Source: Heloderma charlesbogerti (Eukaryota; Chordata; Lepidosauria; Squamata; Helodermatidae). From it: 64,000 nucleotides of DNA. The notes under the pieces are model-generated. The model saw nothing but the letters and a program-made list of their open reading frames with translations. It did not search any database and was not told the origin of the DNA. The stretch lies in assembly GCA_026122225.1 (NCBI GenBank), contig JANEZZ010000982.1:801501-865500 (forward strand). Reading direction: 5' to 3'. Shown here piece after piece: positions 12,425 to 23,816 of this stretch (positions within the stretch are counted from its first letter, which is position 1; every line of letters begins with the position of its first letter). Both the position numbers and the translations under genes were made by a program.

Positions 12425-13407
12425 CATCTAAGCATTTATTAGATCTCTGGGATTAATTCTGGATTAGGTCCCTGGTTTGGAGGCCTCTAGGCTCTGATGT
12501 TTACTTGATGATGCATCATGCTATTGACTATGCGTTGGAACCTAGAACAATCTGAATCTTGTACACCCGTCCAGATTTGCATTCTGCAGCAAAATGTTGC
12601 ACTGTAATCTGGTGGTCGGATGGCCTACACCACTTGAGGTTGCAAATGGGAGTTGCCATTTTTAAATGCTCCTGCATGTATTAAAAAAAAATACCTCTTT
12701 GCATGAAAGAAAGAAAAAACCTTACACATCAAGGGGTTCAGCCTGGGTTTTGTTTTTAGTTATTACTTTCAGGGAGCATTCAAAAATGTTGTTCCACTCC
12801 CTTCAGTCTGAACTGGAAAAGGCCATTCTACCACCTGATGATGCTACCACCTAATTCCCTCTTTGCTTTATCGCAGGCATAGAGTAATCCAGGGTCACCG
12901 GTAGGGCTTTGCCTTCCACTACCAGTATGGGTGCAGCTGGTATGAAGACTTTAAGGAAAGGAAAATCAGCAGTCCTTCTGTCCTGGAAACTTACTTCTTC
13001 TGCACCACATGCTATATAAAGCTAGGGTTCTCAAATTTGGTCATTACAAGCCACTGCAACCCAGGAAACATATTGATTGAGCTTCCCGCAAGATAATGTT
13101 GGATTCTTCTTCCATTGTCCACCAGCATTGCTGGTCAAATGGGACGTTGGCAAGGCAGATCTACCTGTGCACATTGAGTTGTATCCAATGGTGTCTGCCA
13201 AATGACAGCCCCCCACAGCCCCCCACTTAACCTGAAAACTCCATTGTGTTACTGACAAAAAAGGAGAGGGTGTTCTCTGCTTCTTCATCCAGGAAAGACA
13301 TGCCGCAAATAGGTCTGTTGGTAGTCTGGGAAGAACATGAAATTCTTCACTATTCCAAAGAGACCTGAGCACACCATAAGAAGGCCATTTCTCTCTCTTT
13401 GTGAACA
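12425..13407. other. No gene recognised
   Basis: No frame in this stretch shows a family motif. It appears to be unique or very old sequence. Confidence 0.35.
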
Positions 13408-13655
13408 CATAAGAACATAACAAGAGCCGTGTTGGATCAGACCAGTTGTCCATCTAGTCCAGCATCCTCTTTCTCACAGTGGTCAGGTAGTTGCCTCTGG
13501 GAAGCCCACAAGCAAGGCATGATGACAAGAGCCATCACCTGCTGTTGTTTCTCAGGAACTGGTATTCAGCACTGTACAGCCTCTGAACCTGGAGGGTGTG
13601 CATGTAGTCATCAAGTAGCCATTGATAGATGCATTCTCTGTGAGTTTCTCTAATC
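13408..13655 (-). mobile_element. CR1-like (L3-type) 3' UTR fragment
   Basis: Begins with ACATAAGAACATAA, the complement of a TTCTTATGT-type terminus, then GGATCAGACCAGTTGTCCAT and the conserved UTR to about 13655. It matches the plus-strand copies at 20.8 and 46.9 kb. Confidence 0.75.
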
Positions 13656-15169
13656 AAGGGCCATATGTCTTGGGCAACAGTAGAGGCCATTTTGAAATGT
13701 ATGAATTGTTATCATATCCCTGTTCTGCCTCCAAGGGCTCAGAGCAGCTTGCATGTGGTTGCTTTCCAGGCCAGGGCTGCCATTAGGACCTGGGATTCTT
13801 GGGTAGCTGCCCAAGCCCCAACACCATGGCAAGACCCACTGCTGATGGCTGCCTTCTATCCCCTTTATATATTTTATTTCAAGGACCACATGTGCTTCCC
13901 ACAATGCCCCCAATGTAGCATAGCTTCCGGGCATTATAGAAAATCACAATGGCAGGTCTTGGCTACCTGGTGAGGCAAGAAGATCCACCAAGAGGCAAGA
14001 TCCACCAACAGAGATGGGGGGGCACGAGTGTGCCCTTTGCCCAGGGCCCCCTTAAACATGAACCAACCCTGATCCAGGTCTTGCTCAGCTTAAGAGTAGA
14101 AATGCTTCAGAACATTTCATCATTCGTTTCCAGCTACTGACAAACGTAGGAGTATGTTGTGTCATTTAGTTGATACCTGTTAATAACTCTGTCAAAAGGA
14201 TTCCCTTTCTCTGGTTCCAGAAGACACTTCAAGTTAATTTCATTGGGTCTTCCTGTAAACTTCTATTATGCAAAACAGCTGTTTCTCATTCAGTTCCTGA
14301 CCACCACCCAAGAATGATACATGCTTATGTGTGCCTTCTCCTTCTTAACTGTTTCTTTAGAAAATGCAACAGGGCTCAACTGTATCACAACTTCAGGCCA
14401 CCAGATAAGGCGTACGGATAAGTTGATGGTAGATGTCTTTATTCGCCTGGAGCATTTACACTGCTTACATCGGACAACACATTCATATGGAACGTATCAG
14501 CCAACAGTGTTTACATGGATGACCCTATGAAATTTCCTTTCTGGACAGCTTTCAAGTCTTTTCACTCCATTTCAATTACTGTCACATGGCGTGAACATTG
14601 TTATGTACAAATATGTGACTTATTTGGGCAGCCTTCCAGGTCGCTATTCTTAATTTGCAAAGGGAGAGGCAATCTGGTCCGCTAACTTCACAGTGCTGCA
14701 TTATTATTATTATCACAGAAGCAAATTTTTATAAGCTGATGATAGGAAGTGCCTAGTGATAAGTTCCTGCATGTGAACAATGCCAAAGAAGATCATGCCA
14801 TCAGCACAGAAGGGAGTTGGAGCCACATGGTCTGGGCTTTAGATTCAGAATCCACATTCCACACTAGCGCCTGATATAGTCAACTGCCTCAAAAGCCCCT
14901 TTCAGACATTTGGCTCATGTGTTGTAATCAGTGTGCAAGCAGGGAGTGTAGAGTTCTGCACATATAGACTGGAACCCTATATGCTTATGCATGGAACCCT
15001 ATACTCATGGACTCTATCTGTGTAGGCTTTTGTTCTTCACATGTCAATGCTCATCATGTGGACATCAGGGGCAAAGCCAGCAGGATGCATGATGTTGAGG
15101 GTGGAGGTAGTCAGCATGGCCCCATTCCCTGCTCACACATTGACTGCAGAGCATGAGCCAGATGTCTGA
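13656..15169. other. No gene recognised
   Basis: Several 60-100 codon frames occur on both strands with no motif. A short (ATT)n lies near 14700-14712. Confidence 0.35.
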
Positions 15170-15174
15170 AAGCC

Positions 15175-15255
15175 ACTTTTGCCAACCCCAGTGCCCTCTG
15201 GATGTGTTGGGCTACAACTCCCAGTAACTCCAGCAAGGTTGAGGATGGCTGGGCT
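15175..15255. mobile_element. Half copy of a CCAACC...CCCTC hairpin MITE
   Basis: GCCAACCCCAGTGCCCTCTG, then GGCTACAACTCCCAG, match one arm of the hairpin elements at 21.72 and 48.57 kb. The second arm is degenerate. Confidence 0.5.
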
Positions 15256-15433
15256 AAAGAAATCATGATAACTGAACTGCATTGGGCAAGCTATACAGTG
15301 AACGAATGAATCGAACAACCACAACTGTCCCAGGATGTGGTCTGAAGGCACATGGTACAGCAGCCTTGCTGAAGCCTGAAGCTCTAGACCAGGCCAGTGA
15401 CTGGATGGGCAACTGCCTGTGAATCCTTCGTAT

Positions 15434-15490
15434 GCCACCTTGAGATCCACAATGGAAGAAAGGTGGCATATATGTAAATAATAATTAAGT
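15434..15490 (+). mobile_element. L2-like/SINE 3' tail fragment
   Basis: GCCACCTTGAGATCC...GAAAGGTGGCATATATGTAAAT matches the 3' tail of the SINE/L2 copies at 35.57 and 59.72 kb. Confidence 0.5.
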
Positions 15491-16049
15491 TAAATATTAG
15501 CTGACATACATCCCATGTTGCCGCCTCCATTCTCTCCTGTTTCCTCCACTGGAAATGTTGATTGTAATCTCCTTGGAAGAGGAACCTGCATTGCGTTGCT
15601 CTGTAAGGTGCTTTGTGCAGAACCTGTGTAGACTGAATTTCAGCGATGCAAGGAGACAATAGAGGCATGGGAGAAGCAAAGATCACATGGGGGGATGGTG
15701 AGCAAAGGCAGGTCCATCTTCTTAAGCTTTGTATTGGCAGAGGATGAAGTTCTGGAGATTAAGCTGATGGCTTCACAGAAAAAGTGGCCTTTAAGTAGAC
15801 ATTTTGGAGGAAGATAAAGAGGTGGACTGATGTAAGCCTTCTGGGAAGGACAGAGCGTGTTTGGGGATGTATTAGGAGATCTGCTTAGTTTTGTATTGTA
15901 ACTTAATGTTTGCAAAGCTGATGGTTCTGTACGTATGCTTCCATGGAAGAAAGCATCATCAGAACCAGCTCTCAGGGCAGAAAGAAACATTTAAGAAACA
16001 TGTGGCCCTTGAGAAGAGCAGCCCCTCATGCTTTCTTCCCTGTCAGGTA
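15491..16049. other. No gene recognised
   Basis: The frames present show no protein family motif. Confidence 0.3.
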
Positions 16050-16230
16050 GAGATGGGAACCTCTGGTCCCTGTCCTTATCCCCTATCAGAGATGGGGATT
16101 GGGGATAAGAGGAACTTCTGGGAGATGGGGGACCTCTGGTCCCTGCCCTTGTCCCCTATCAGAGATAGGGATAAGGGGAACCTCAGCGAGATGGGGAACC
16201 TCTGGTCCTTGCCCTTGTCCCCTTCCTCCC
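16050..16230. repeat. Minisatellite, about 2.6 units of 66-72 bp
   Basis: Units start with GAGATGGG at 16050, 16122 and 16188 and share CCTCTGGTCCCTGCCCTTGT and CCCCTATCAGAGAT. Unit lengths differ (72 and 66 bp). An open plus-strand frame across it repeats a peptide containing CPYPLSEMG/CPCPLSEIG, which I take as a by-product. Confidence 0.85.
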
Positions 16231-16850
16231 TCCTGCACTGCAAGGGAGGCTTTAAAAAAGCTTCCATTGGTGACAACTGGAGGCTCTTTAGAGACTAAAG
16301 CAGTGTGAAGGGCATTTGAGGGGGTTACTGCTGGGAGGAAGGGCTACAGTGCAAGGTAAGTACAAGTCTAGTAAGGAAAAGGGTGTGGCATGGCATCAAC
16401 ATATCATGTGTTTCCCTGTGCCTGCTCCCATTCATTGGCTGCTGTTACTGGGAATGGAGATACTCAAAAGTCTGATTGTGTGACATTGTGTGTTTGAGGG
16501 GGAGAAAGTGGTGCAGAGCTGCTGTCTTGCAAGGTCTACTACCACCTAAGAAGAGATCCTTATGGTGCGTGTTCACTTTTATGCTATTTTTGACTAATGT
16601 CTTCATTTCTTTTGGAAAACATGCTTTTCTGGTGGTGTGACTAGCCCAGTAGCTTTCTGTACAAAAACACCCAAATGGGAGAAGATTACATTAATACACT
16701 TGACTCAGGGAGAGTCCAGTTCCATAAAATCTCTATTCAGTGATGGAAACAAATCAAAACTATGCAGCATGGGCATGCATACCGGCAAATCAGAACAAGA
16801 CCCATTCATGTGTACATTTTTAATGATGGATCTATGAATGATGTATGAAC
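16231..16850. other. No gene recognised
   Basis: Nothing assignable beyond chance frames. Confidence 0.3.
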
Positions 16851-16852
16851 TT

Positions 16853-16952
16853 GCGCACGCTCCGGGAGAGAGCGGAGGACAGGAAGGCCTGGCATGCTAT
16901 GGTCCATGGAGTCACGAAGAGTCGGACACGACTTAACAACTGAACAACAATG
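16853..16952 (+). mobile_element. BovB/RTE 3' terminal stub
   Basis: GGGAGAGAGCGGAGGACAGG...GGAGTCACGAAGAGTCGG...ACTGAACAACAA matches the 3' end of the BovB at 60.1-63.3 kb (there on the minus strand). It is a roughly 100 bp, severely 5' truncated copy. Confidence 0.9.
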
Positions 16953-16955
16953 AAT

Positions 16956-17517
16956 GATGTGGAATATGAATGTTGGTTGGCACAATTCATAGATTCAGAT
17001 ACTTAAATGCACTGACTCTGATTCATCCATGGCTCCATACAGAACATCCATTAGAAACAATGCTTTTACACCTGGGATGAAGCTTAGCCCCTCAAATAAT
17101 TTGGTTTCCATTCCTGTGTTTAATTTTAATTTGATTTTATTTTCCTCTTTGTCTCCCAACTACAAATTCGAAACCTATTGGTTCTTGAAGCGATTTTAAT
17201 AATATGGTTGTGCCATGAAACACATACATCTACTTAATGCTAAAATAGCTAATATTATTTTTTCACAAATAATTTAAAAATAGCGATTATGCCACATTCT
17301 CGTTTTCTTTATTAATAGAACAAGAATTCATTTTTAGTGTGGCCTCAGAGCTGTAATGAGCATTGTTAACATATAATAACAATGCCCCAGGGGAAAGATT
17401 TCAAAGGCAGTCTAACCTCACAGCTGAACTTCTGATGTACTGCAGTGCCATCGAGCCAAGAGCTTGTTTCACAATCTTTTGGAGAGTTTAGCAGAATATT
17501 GCTGTTTAATATGCAGG
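16956..17517. other. AT-rich spacer, no gene recognised
   Basis: Poly-T and TTTAAT runs are present, but no element was identified. Confidence 0.3.
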
Positions 17518-17529
17518 TAAGGATTATTG

Positions 17530-17867
17530 GGGGCTGCGGTGGTTTAGTGGTTAAGACAGTGAACTGCAGACTGGAAGGTCGGCAGGTCAGCAGTTCGAGA
17601 CCCGAGTGCTGCGCGACGGAGTGAGCTCCCTTCTTCAGTCCCAGCTTCTGCCAACCTAGCAGTTCGAAAGCAAGAAATTGCAAGTAGATAAATAGGTACT
17701 GCCTTGGCGGGAAAAGTAACAGCGTTCCGTGCACCTCGGTGTTCAGTCATGCTGGCCACATGACCACGGAAGCGTCTTCGGACAGCGCTGGCTCTTCGGC
17801 TTAGAAACAGGGATGAGCACCGCACCCTAGAGTCGGACACGACTAGTTGGGGACACGTTTTTACCTT
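17530..17867 (+). mobile_element. Sauria-type SINE, full length, 12 bp target duplication
   Basis: A 338 bp element lies between perfect TAAGGATTATTG repeats (17518-17529 and 17868-17879). The tRNA-like head has an A-box region (GGTTTAGTGGTTAAG) and a B box (GTTCGAGACCC). The 3' part carries AGAGTCGGACACGACT, identical to the BovB tail, followed by a CCTTTA end. That shared tail is the established hallmark of Sauria SINEs and explains mobilisation by BovB reverse transcriptase. It has no protein; the frames seen on the minus strand are incidental. Confidence 0.92.
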
Positions 17868-17879
17868 TAAGGATTATTG

Positions 17880-18237
17880 ATGCTTTAAGGTGTTGGCTCA
17901 GGACTGACAGCATTTTCTTAAGAACTTAAGAACACAAGATCAACTTTCTAATAATAGTTCTAGAATTATAGATGTGGGACATGAGGATGCCTGTGGAAGG
18001 CACCCAATCCAAGCCCTTGAAGTAGGTGAGGAGGGAATCCTCAAGTCCCACCACCCCATTAGGTTATCCTATATCATTCAAGTAATCAGATGTTCAGGAG
18101 TGAGCAAAGTGTGCCACGCCAGAGTTGCCTCTGAGGAAACCTCTTTGTTTAGTTAAAAAAAAAGTATCAAAATACCCCACTAATCTATTTCCACCCTCCT
18201 CTGTTCTATCCCCAAGCATGTGGAAGCCCATGAGATG
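17880..18237. other. No gene recognised
   Basis: Unassigned sequence with a short poly-A near 18155. Confidence 0.3.
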
Positions 18238-18416
18238 TAGTAGGTAAGAAGAGTGTTGGCCTTGCACTTCGGAGGAATGGGTTCCATTCCTTAAAGTTCA
18301 CTACCTCTTGGCCTAGCCTACCTCACAAGGTTGTCATGTGGATAAGAAGGAATAATGGTAACCCCATGATTGTTGCCATGAATTCCTTGGCAGAATGGCA
18401 AGATACAAATGTGGTA
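18238..18416 (+). mobile_element. Degenerate tRNA-headed SINE with L2-like tail
   Basis: AAGAGTGTTGGCCTTGCACT followed by GGTTCCATTCC (B-box-like) and CCTAGCCTACCTCACAAGGT resembles the SINE at 59.7 kb. The end GGCAAGATACAAATGTGGTAA resembles its tail. Strongly diverged. Confidence 0.45.
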
Positions 18417-18423
18417 AGTAATA

Positions 18424-18515
18424 GCGTAGTCCTATACATGTCTGCTCAGAACAAGGCCTCATTGAGTACAATGTGACGTACTCCCACAAAGGTATGTATA
18501 GGATTACATCGTAAA
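18424..18515. mobile_element. Short hairpin MITE
   Basis: GTCCTATACATGTCTGCTCA...CATTGAGTACAATG... and CAAAGGTATGTATAGGATTA form opposed arms around a CATTGAGT/ACAATG centre. The family seems also present as half copies near 43.85, 47.8 and 57.12 kb. Confidence 0.6.
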
Positions 18516-18564
18516 TTATTATGAAGCCACAAGTCTCATTTTGGACAAGATGGGAATTCCCAAT

Positions 18565-18907
18565 GAAGCAGGGCTTCGGTCTGATCAAGTAGGCCTTTGG
18601 TTCGATCAAGCAGGCCCTTGTCTGATCAAGCAGGCCTTTGGTCCGATCAAGCAGGGCTCTAGTCTGATCAAGCAGCGCTTTGCTTGATCAAGCAGGCATT
18701 TGGTCCAATCAAGCAGGGCTCTGGTCTGATCAAGCAGCGCTTTGCTTGATCAAGCAGGCATTTGGTCCGACCAAGCAGGTCCTTGGTCTGATCAAGCAGG
18801 CCTTTTGGTCCGATCAAGCAGGCCTTTTGATCCAATCAAGCAGGCCTTTGGTCTGATCAAGCAGGCCCTTGGTCCGATTAAGCAGGGTTCTTCATATGTT
18901 CTTATGA
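18565..18907. repeat. Minisatellite, about 15 units of 20-22 bp, ending in a CR1-like terminus
   Basis: Units of the form TTTGGTCTGATCAAGCAGGC repeat about 15 times with small changes, including a duplicated two-unit block (CAGCGCTTTGCTTGATCAAG). The array ends in AAGCAGGGTTCTTCATATGT then TCTTATGA. The CR1-like 3' ends at 21.18 and 47.25 kb read TTGGTCTGATCCAGCAGGGC / TTGGTCTGATCCATAGTGGC before a TTCTTA tail, so the array looks like local expansion of that terminal motif. Confidence 0.9.
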
Positions 18908-20796
18908 TCTGGAGTATATTGCTCGAAAAAAATATTGAGTCCTTCATCTCAGTTGGTCCTCTTACAAATCAGTGGAATGGTACTGGCTCCCATGTTTTTT
19001 AAAAAGTGTATCATATGCATGTGAGTTTGTAACCAGGACAGAAAACCTTCAGTGACTAGGAAAAGATGGGTTGTCTTCAGCCTTGCTTTTTTTTTTTTCC
19101 TCACTAGCATCTTGATGGTCCACCAATGTGTAATTAACAAAGACAGAGGAGATACTCAGACTGTCTTAACAGTTAAGACATAACTAATCTGTGGGAAGTG
19201 ATCCTGAGCCTGAACTCTAGCTTAAGAATGTTAAAAGTGCCTTGCAAAGAATCCCAGCAACCAGCAAACACAACATGTTTACCTTCTCCCAGGGTAATAG
19301 CCTTATGACCATCAATTGAATATCAGTTGAGCCACAATTCAGGCAGACATCCTACCATTGTTGTGTGTACTGATATCATGTGATCTATGGACACAAACAG
19401 GTCAGACATCAGAAAGGTTTTATGTGACCACATGATCCACACTTACTCTACTGGGGGAAGGTATACATTACCACAATGGGAGCAGCCACAGAGAAGATGG
19501 CAACCACACCTCTCCCAACTAATTTGTAAACCAGGTCCAAGTCTTTGAAGATTTAAGATACCCACTGAAAAGACTATAAAGACTTGGCTTAGCAGCTGAT
19601 TTTCCAATGTATTTTAGCAGAATGCCCTACAACATTATGAAATAGACAGGCTCTTCTTTTTTTAAAATCTTTTCCCCCCTACCAGTCACATGAAACACAT
19701 GACACAAATTAAATTGGCTCCAGATCCACTTATTTAGATACTCCAAATTCTGCCTTGGCCATTATGAAAGGCACCCAAGACATGGTGAATGTACACTTAT
19801 GGGAAGATGGCAAAATACAGATTGTGTTTCACTGCACTGCTCTGCCATAGAGACTGTTGGCAGCATCCCTAGAGCATAAAATTAATCCAAATTTTGGAGC
19901 TCTCAATTATAGACCTTTGAGTAGACACGGTCCTTTGTTTGATTGCTTGAGGGTGCCATAACTTTTCATTCTCTAAAATGTTGTCAGTTAACCATCTTGA
20001 TGCACAGCATGCGGTCATTGCAGTGTCCTTTTCCCTGGTCTTGAGCCAGACGTTGTCCTGCCCTGGAATGATTAAATTTGAACAGACAGATTCAATAATG
20101 TCAAAGTTCAATCTTGTCTAAAAATATTAACATGCTGCACCCCATCCTGCATATTGTACATTTCATTCTCTGTTACAAGGCATGGCAGGTCTGTAAGAAG
20201 AATGTCATTGACTAAACAAGGGAGGAATAAAACCCAGGCAATTCTATCCATGTAATGTCACATCATGGGACTGTTTCATCCATCGTGGCCTTAGGCCATG
20301 GAAGTTGGTTTGCCAACTGACCATTTTTAAAGATGTCTTCTTTAAAGAAACAGAGAGCCCTGTTTTGTGACCTTTGGGCCAGTTGCCAGATTTTTTTTGT
20401 GTGTGAAAGCCAGACATTTGGTTTGGCTGCCAAAATATTTGAAGTAAAAATCGACAGAACCATTTTCACTGAATGTGCATGCTTAAACTGTGTAGGCAGT
20501 GCTTGTGGAGTAGAGCAGTAGCTAGTTGAACGCAGCCCTCATGCACCACTTTACATGCTGCTACATGTGAGATTGGACATTGCACATCCCTATATACTTT
20601 GAGGAGTGGAGGGAAGCAGAGCAGATGGTGTCAGACCAAGGGCAGCCAGCTACTTTGGGCAAAAGAGCCAAAAGCAGGCTGCAGAGTGGGGACAGATTGG
20701 TGGGAAGCGGGGAAGCAGAAAGTGTGGTTGGTGTGAGGTCAGCCATCTGGAGGTGCAGAGGATGGAACAGGAGCCTCTGCAGCAACAAGTCTAGTA
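18908..20796. other. No gene recognised
   Basis: A poly-T run lies near 19089-19100. Frames at 19869-20111 and 20561-20804 show no family motif. Longest unannotated stretch in the first third. Confidence 0.35.
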
Positions 20797-21203
20797 TCTC
20801 ATAATACTAGAACCTGGGAGCATCCCATGAAGCTGGGAGAAGGTGGGAGATTCAGGACAGATAAAAGGAAGGACTTCTTCACACAGCACATAAACTGTGG
20901 AATTCATGTCCACAAGATGTAGTGATGACCACCCATTTGGATGGCTTTAAAAGGGGGTTGGACAAATTCCTGGAGGAGAAGGCTCTCAATAGCTACTAGT
21001 CCTGATGGCTCTATGCTAACCTCCAGTATCAGAGGCAGTATACCTAGGACACCAGTTGCTGGGGATTATGGGAGGGAGGATGCCATTGCACTCATGTCCT
21101 GCTTGTGAGTTTCCTCTGGGCAGCTGGTTGGCCACTGTGTGAACAGAATGCTGGACTAGAGGGACCCTTGGTCTGATCCAGCAGGGCTCATATTCTTAAA
21201 TTG
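20797..21203 (+). mobile_element. CR1-like (L3-type) 3' end
   Basis: Runs from the degenerate C-terminal coding (ATAATACTAGAACC, GGGAGATTCAGGACAGATAA) through the UTR to GGTCTGATCCAGCAGGGCTC and a short TTCTTA tail. It parallels 46.88-47.29 kb. Confidence 0.8.
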
Positions 21204-21721
21204 CCCAGACAAAGAGGTCAGCAGACTGCAACACTTTATATCCTTCTGTAGTACCTGATTAGCCTGCCAACACCACCTGATTTTCAAGAGCAGGAGGATC
21301 ATGGGCTACTATGTCAAGATCCTGTCTGGAATTGCATATAGTCCCTTCCTTATCAAGCAGCTCCAGTGACAAAGAAGGAACTAGTGTCTGATACCCAGGG
21401 CTTGCAGTTGGAGCCCGACAATGCCTGGCAGGTGGCAATGGAGCAGCAGGGTGATGTGGCTTTGGAAGATGAGGAGAGGGTTCTCACACTGTGTGGCTCC
21501 ACACACTGAGCCCAAAATGACAAAGGGTCTTGCGGCACCATAAAGACTTAATAATTTCTAATGGGCATCCGTTTTCATTGATTAGAGTCCATCCACATCA
21601 TCAGATCTCATGTGGACTCTAGCATAGGAAAACTCATGCTATAATAAATGTGTTGGTCTTTCAAGTGCCATAAGACTCTTCATTGTTTTTGCTGCAACAG
21701 AGTAAAAGGCCATCTAGGCCA

Positions 21722-21816
21722 TCCTTCCCCAACCTGGTGCCCTCCAGATGTGTTTGCTGGCTAAGGATTGAGGGAGTTGTAGTCCAGCACATCTGGAGGG
21801 CACCAGGTTGGGAAGA
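21722..21816. mobile_element. Hairpin MITE, about 95 bp
   Basis: CCTTCCCCAACCTGGTGCCC and TCCAGATGTG at left pair with CACATCTGGA and GGGCACCAGGTTGGGAAG at right. The loop contains GGGAGTTGTAGTCCAGC. Flanking CTAGG on both sides gives at best a weak target duplication. Related to 48.57 kb. Confidence 0.8.
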
Positions 21817-21871
21817 CTAGGTATTAGTACCACCTAGATACCGGCATTTTTAAAACCACACACTGATAACT

Positions 21872-22092
21872 ACTGGAGGCTGGTGGCTCCAATTTTGGTG
21901 GGGCAGTGATTTCATTCTGTGTTTTACCTAGAACCAGCCAGAACTCTCAAGGAGCTATCTAAGCTGCTGAACCCAATTCCCCAAAATGAGTTCAGCACCT
22001 TGGATAGCTCATTTAGAGTTCTGGCTGGTTCTGACTGAAACCCAGAATGGAAGCACAGCCCCACCGAAATCAGAACCACCAGCCTCTGCTGC
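21872..22092. mobile_element. Foldback MITE, GAGGCTGGTGGCTCC family
   Basis: A 221 bp inverted repeat: GGAGGCTGGTGGCTCC at left against GAACCACCAGCCTC at right, with TTCTGGCTGGTTCT and GGAGCTATC/GATAGCTC continuing the stem. The flanks TGATAACT (21864-21871) and TGATTACC (22093-22100) agree at 6 of 8 positions. Further copies are at 30.6 and 58.06 kb. Confidence 0.8.
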
Positions 22093-22100
22093 TGATTACC

Positions 22101-22554
22101 CTACTTGCAAGGTCTTATTGACAGAGGACACACAGGCAGGGTGTAGTACTTCTATCATAGCATCTTGAGTAGAGTTACTACCGAAACTGTGCCGAAAATC
22201 TTAGGTGAGTAATGGGAAAGGCACTTTCTCTCGTTCACCAGAAACTCCGGTTAATGTGGCTTCTTTCTCGCTTTCTACTGAGCAGCGAAGTCATTAAAAA
22301 GTTGCACATCTGATCTGGTGCTTAAGGAATAGGGGACTGAGAAGTAGCAACACTGAGGAAGGGGATCATCCTTACAGACGTTGTATCTGCTGGATTGGTA
22401 GATTTGTATTTTTTGTGGACCGTTCTTGCATAGATTTCAAACATCAGCATAGTGGACAGTAAAAGAGTGATAAGCTGCATGGTTATAGTAGGTGGAAATT
22501 GCGTTTGTCTTTTAACATTTCTGTTCTTGGTTGGAAGCTCAAATAACTTTCTGG
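22101..22554. other. No gene recognised
   Basis: No motif or repeat identified. Confidence 0.3.
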
Positions 22555-23700
22555 ATCAGACCAAAGCCATCTCTAGTCCAAGAATCAGTTCCCATAGTGA
22601 CCAACCAGCTGCCCACAGGAATCCCACGACTAGGACATGAGTGCAATAGCACCCTCCTGGGTATTGAGAGGCATATTGCCTCCTATATTGGAGGTAATAG
22701 ATAGCCATTAAAATTAGTAGCCATTGCTAGATTTATCTTTTATAAATTTGTCTAGACCCCTTTTAAAGCCATCCAAGTTGGTGGCCGTCACTACATCTTG
22801 TAGTAGCAAATTCCATGTTTTAACTATGCACTGAACATAAGAAGAGCCCTGCTGGATCAGACCAAAGGTCCATATAGTCCAGCATTCTGTTCACACAGTG
22901 GCTGACCAGCTGCCCATGAGTGAAACAGTGCCCTCCCACCCATGCTCCCCAGCAACTGGTGCACATAGGCACAGTGCCTCTGATACTGGAGGTAGCACAT
23001 AGCTATCAAGCGCCTAGTGGCCATTGATAGACGTCTCCTCCAGGAATTTGTTTAACCCCCTTTTAAAGCCATCTAAATGGGTGGGCTTCACTTGTGATAG
23101 CGAATTCCATAGTTTAACTATATGCTGTGTGAAGAAATCCTTCCTTATATCTGTCCTGAATCTCCCACCAATCAGTTTCATGGGATGACCCTGGGTTCTA
23201 ATATTATGAGAGAGGGAGAAGAATGTATCTCTGTCCACATTCTCCACACCATGCATAATTTTTTACATCTCTGTCATGTCTCCCCTTCCTTGCTTTTTTT
23301 CCCAAGCTAAACTATCCCCACTGTTGCAACCTTCCCTCATTGGGGATATGCTCCAGCCCCTTTATCATTTTAGTGTGAAGAAGTTCTTCCCTTTGTCTTG
23401 AATTTCCCACCACTCCACTTCATTGGATGACTCTGGGTTCTAGTATTATGAGAGATGGAGAAAAATGTATATCTCCCCACTTATTCCACATTTTATATAC
23501 CTCTTTTATGTGTCCACCCTGCCTCTTCCTCACCATTTTTTCCTAAGGAAGAAAGACCCAAACATGATATTTCCTTTTAAAGGAGTTGTTCCAGTCCCTT
23601 GATCACTTTAGTTGCCCTTTTCTGAACCTTCTCCAGCTCTGCATAAATATCCTCCTTGAGGTTCAGTTATAAGAACTGTATACAGTATTTCCAGGGTAGA
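22555..23700 (-). mobile_element. CR1-like 3' fragment interrupted by a second CR1-like copy
   Basis: The outer copy is 22555-22836 and resumes at about 23372-23700. Between these, 22837-23371 is a second copy of the same region in the same orientation. The inner copy starts with the TTCTTATG-type terminus (ACATAAGAAGAGCCCTGCTG) and keeps an open minus-strand frame at 23014-23256, whose peptide has RDTFFSLSHNIRTQGH and RFRTDIRKDFFTQ (C-terminus of the LINE protein). Excising it rejoins TAACTATGCACTG with TGTGAAGAAGTTCTTCC, the expected sequence. Confidence 0.75.
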
Positions 23701-23816
23701 CACACCATAGATTTCTATTAAGGGACAGGCTGTTGCTCAGTGAGAGAGTGCATTCCTTGCTTGCAGAACGTCCCACTTTCAATCCCCAGCATCTTCAGGT
23801 AGGGCTTGAAAAATTC

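Noticed and set aside
16076..16308. Overlapping frames with repeated CPCPLSE peptides
   Set aside because: They are read through the 66-72 bp minisatellite; no start context or homology supports a gene.
18742..19002. 86-codon plus frame with DQAG and IKQA repeats
   Set aside because: It is a translation of the CR1-derived minisatellite.
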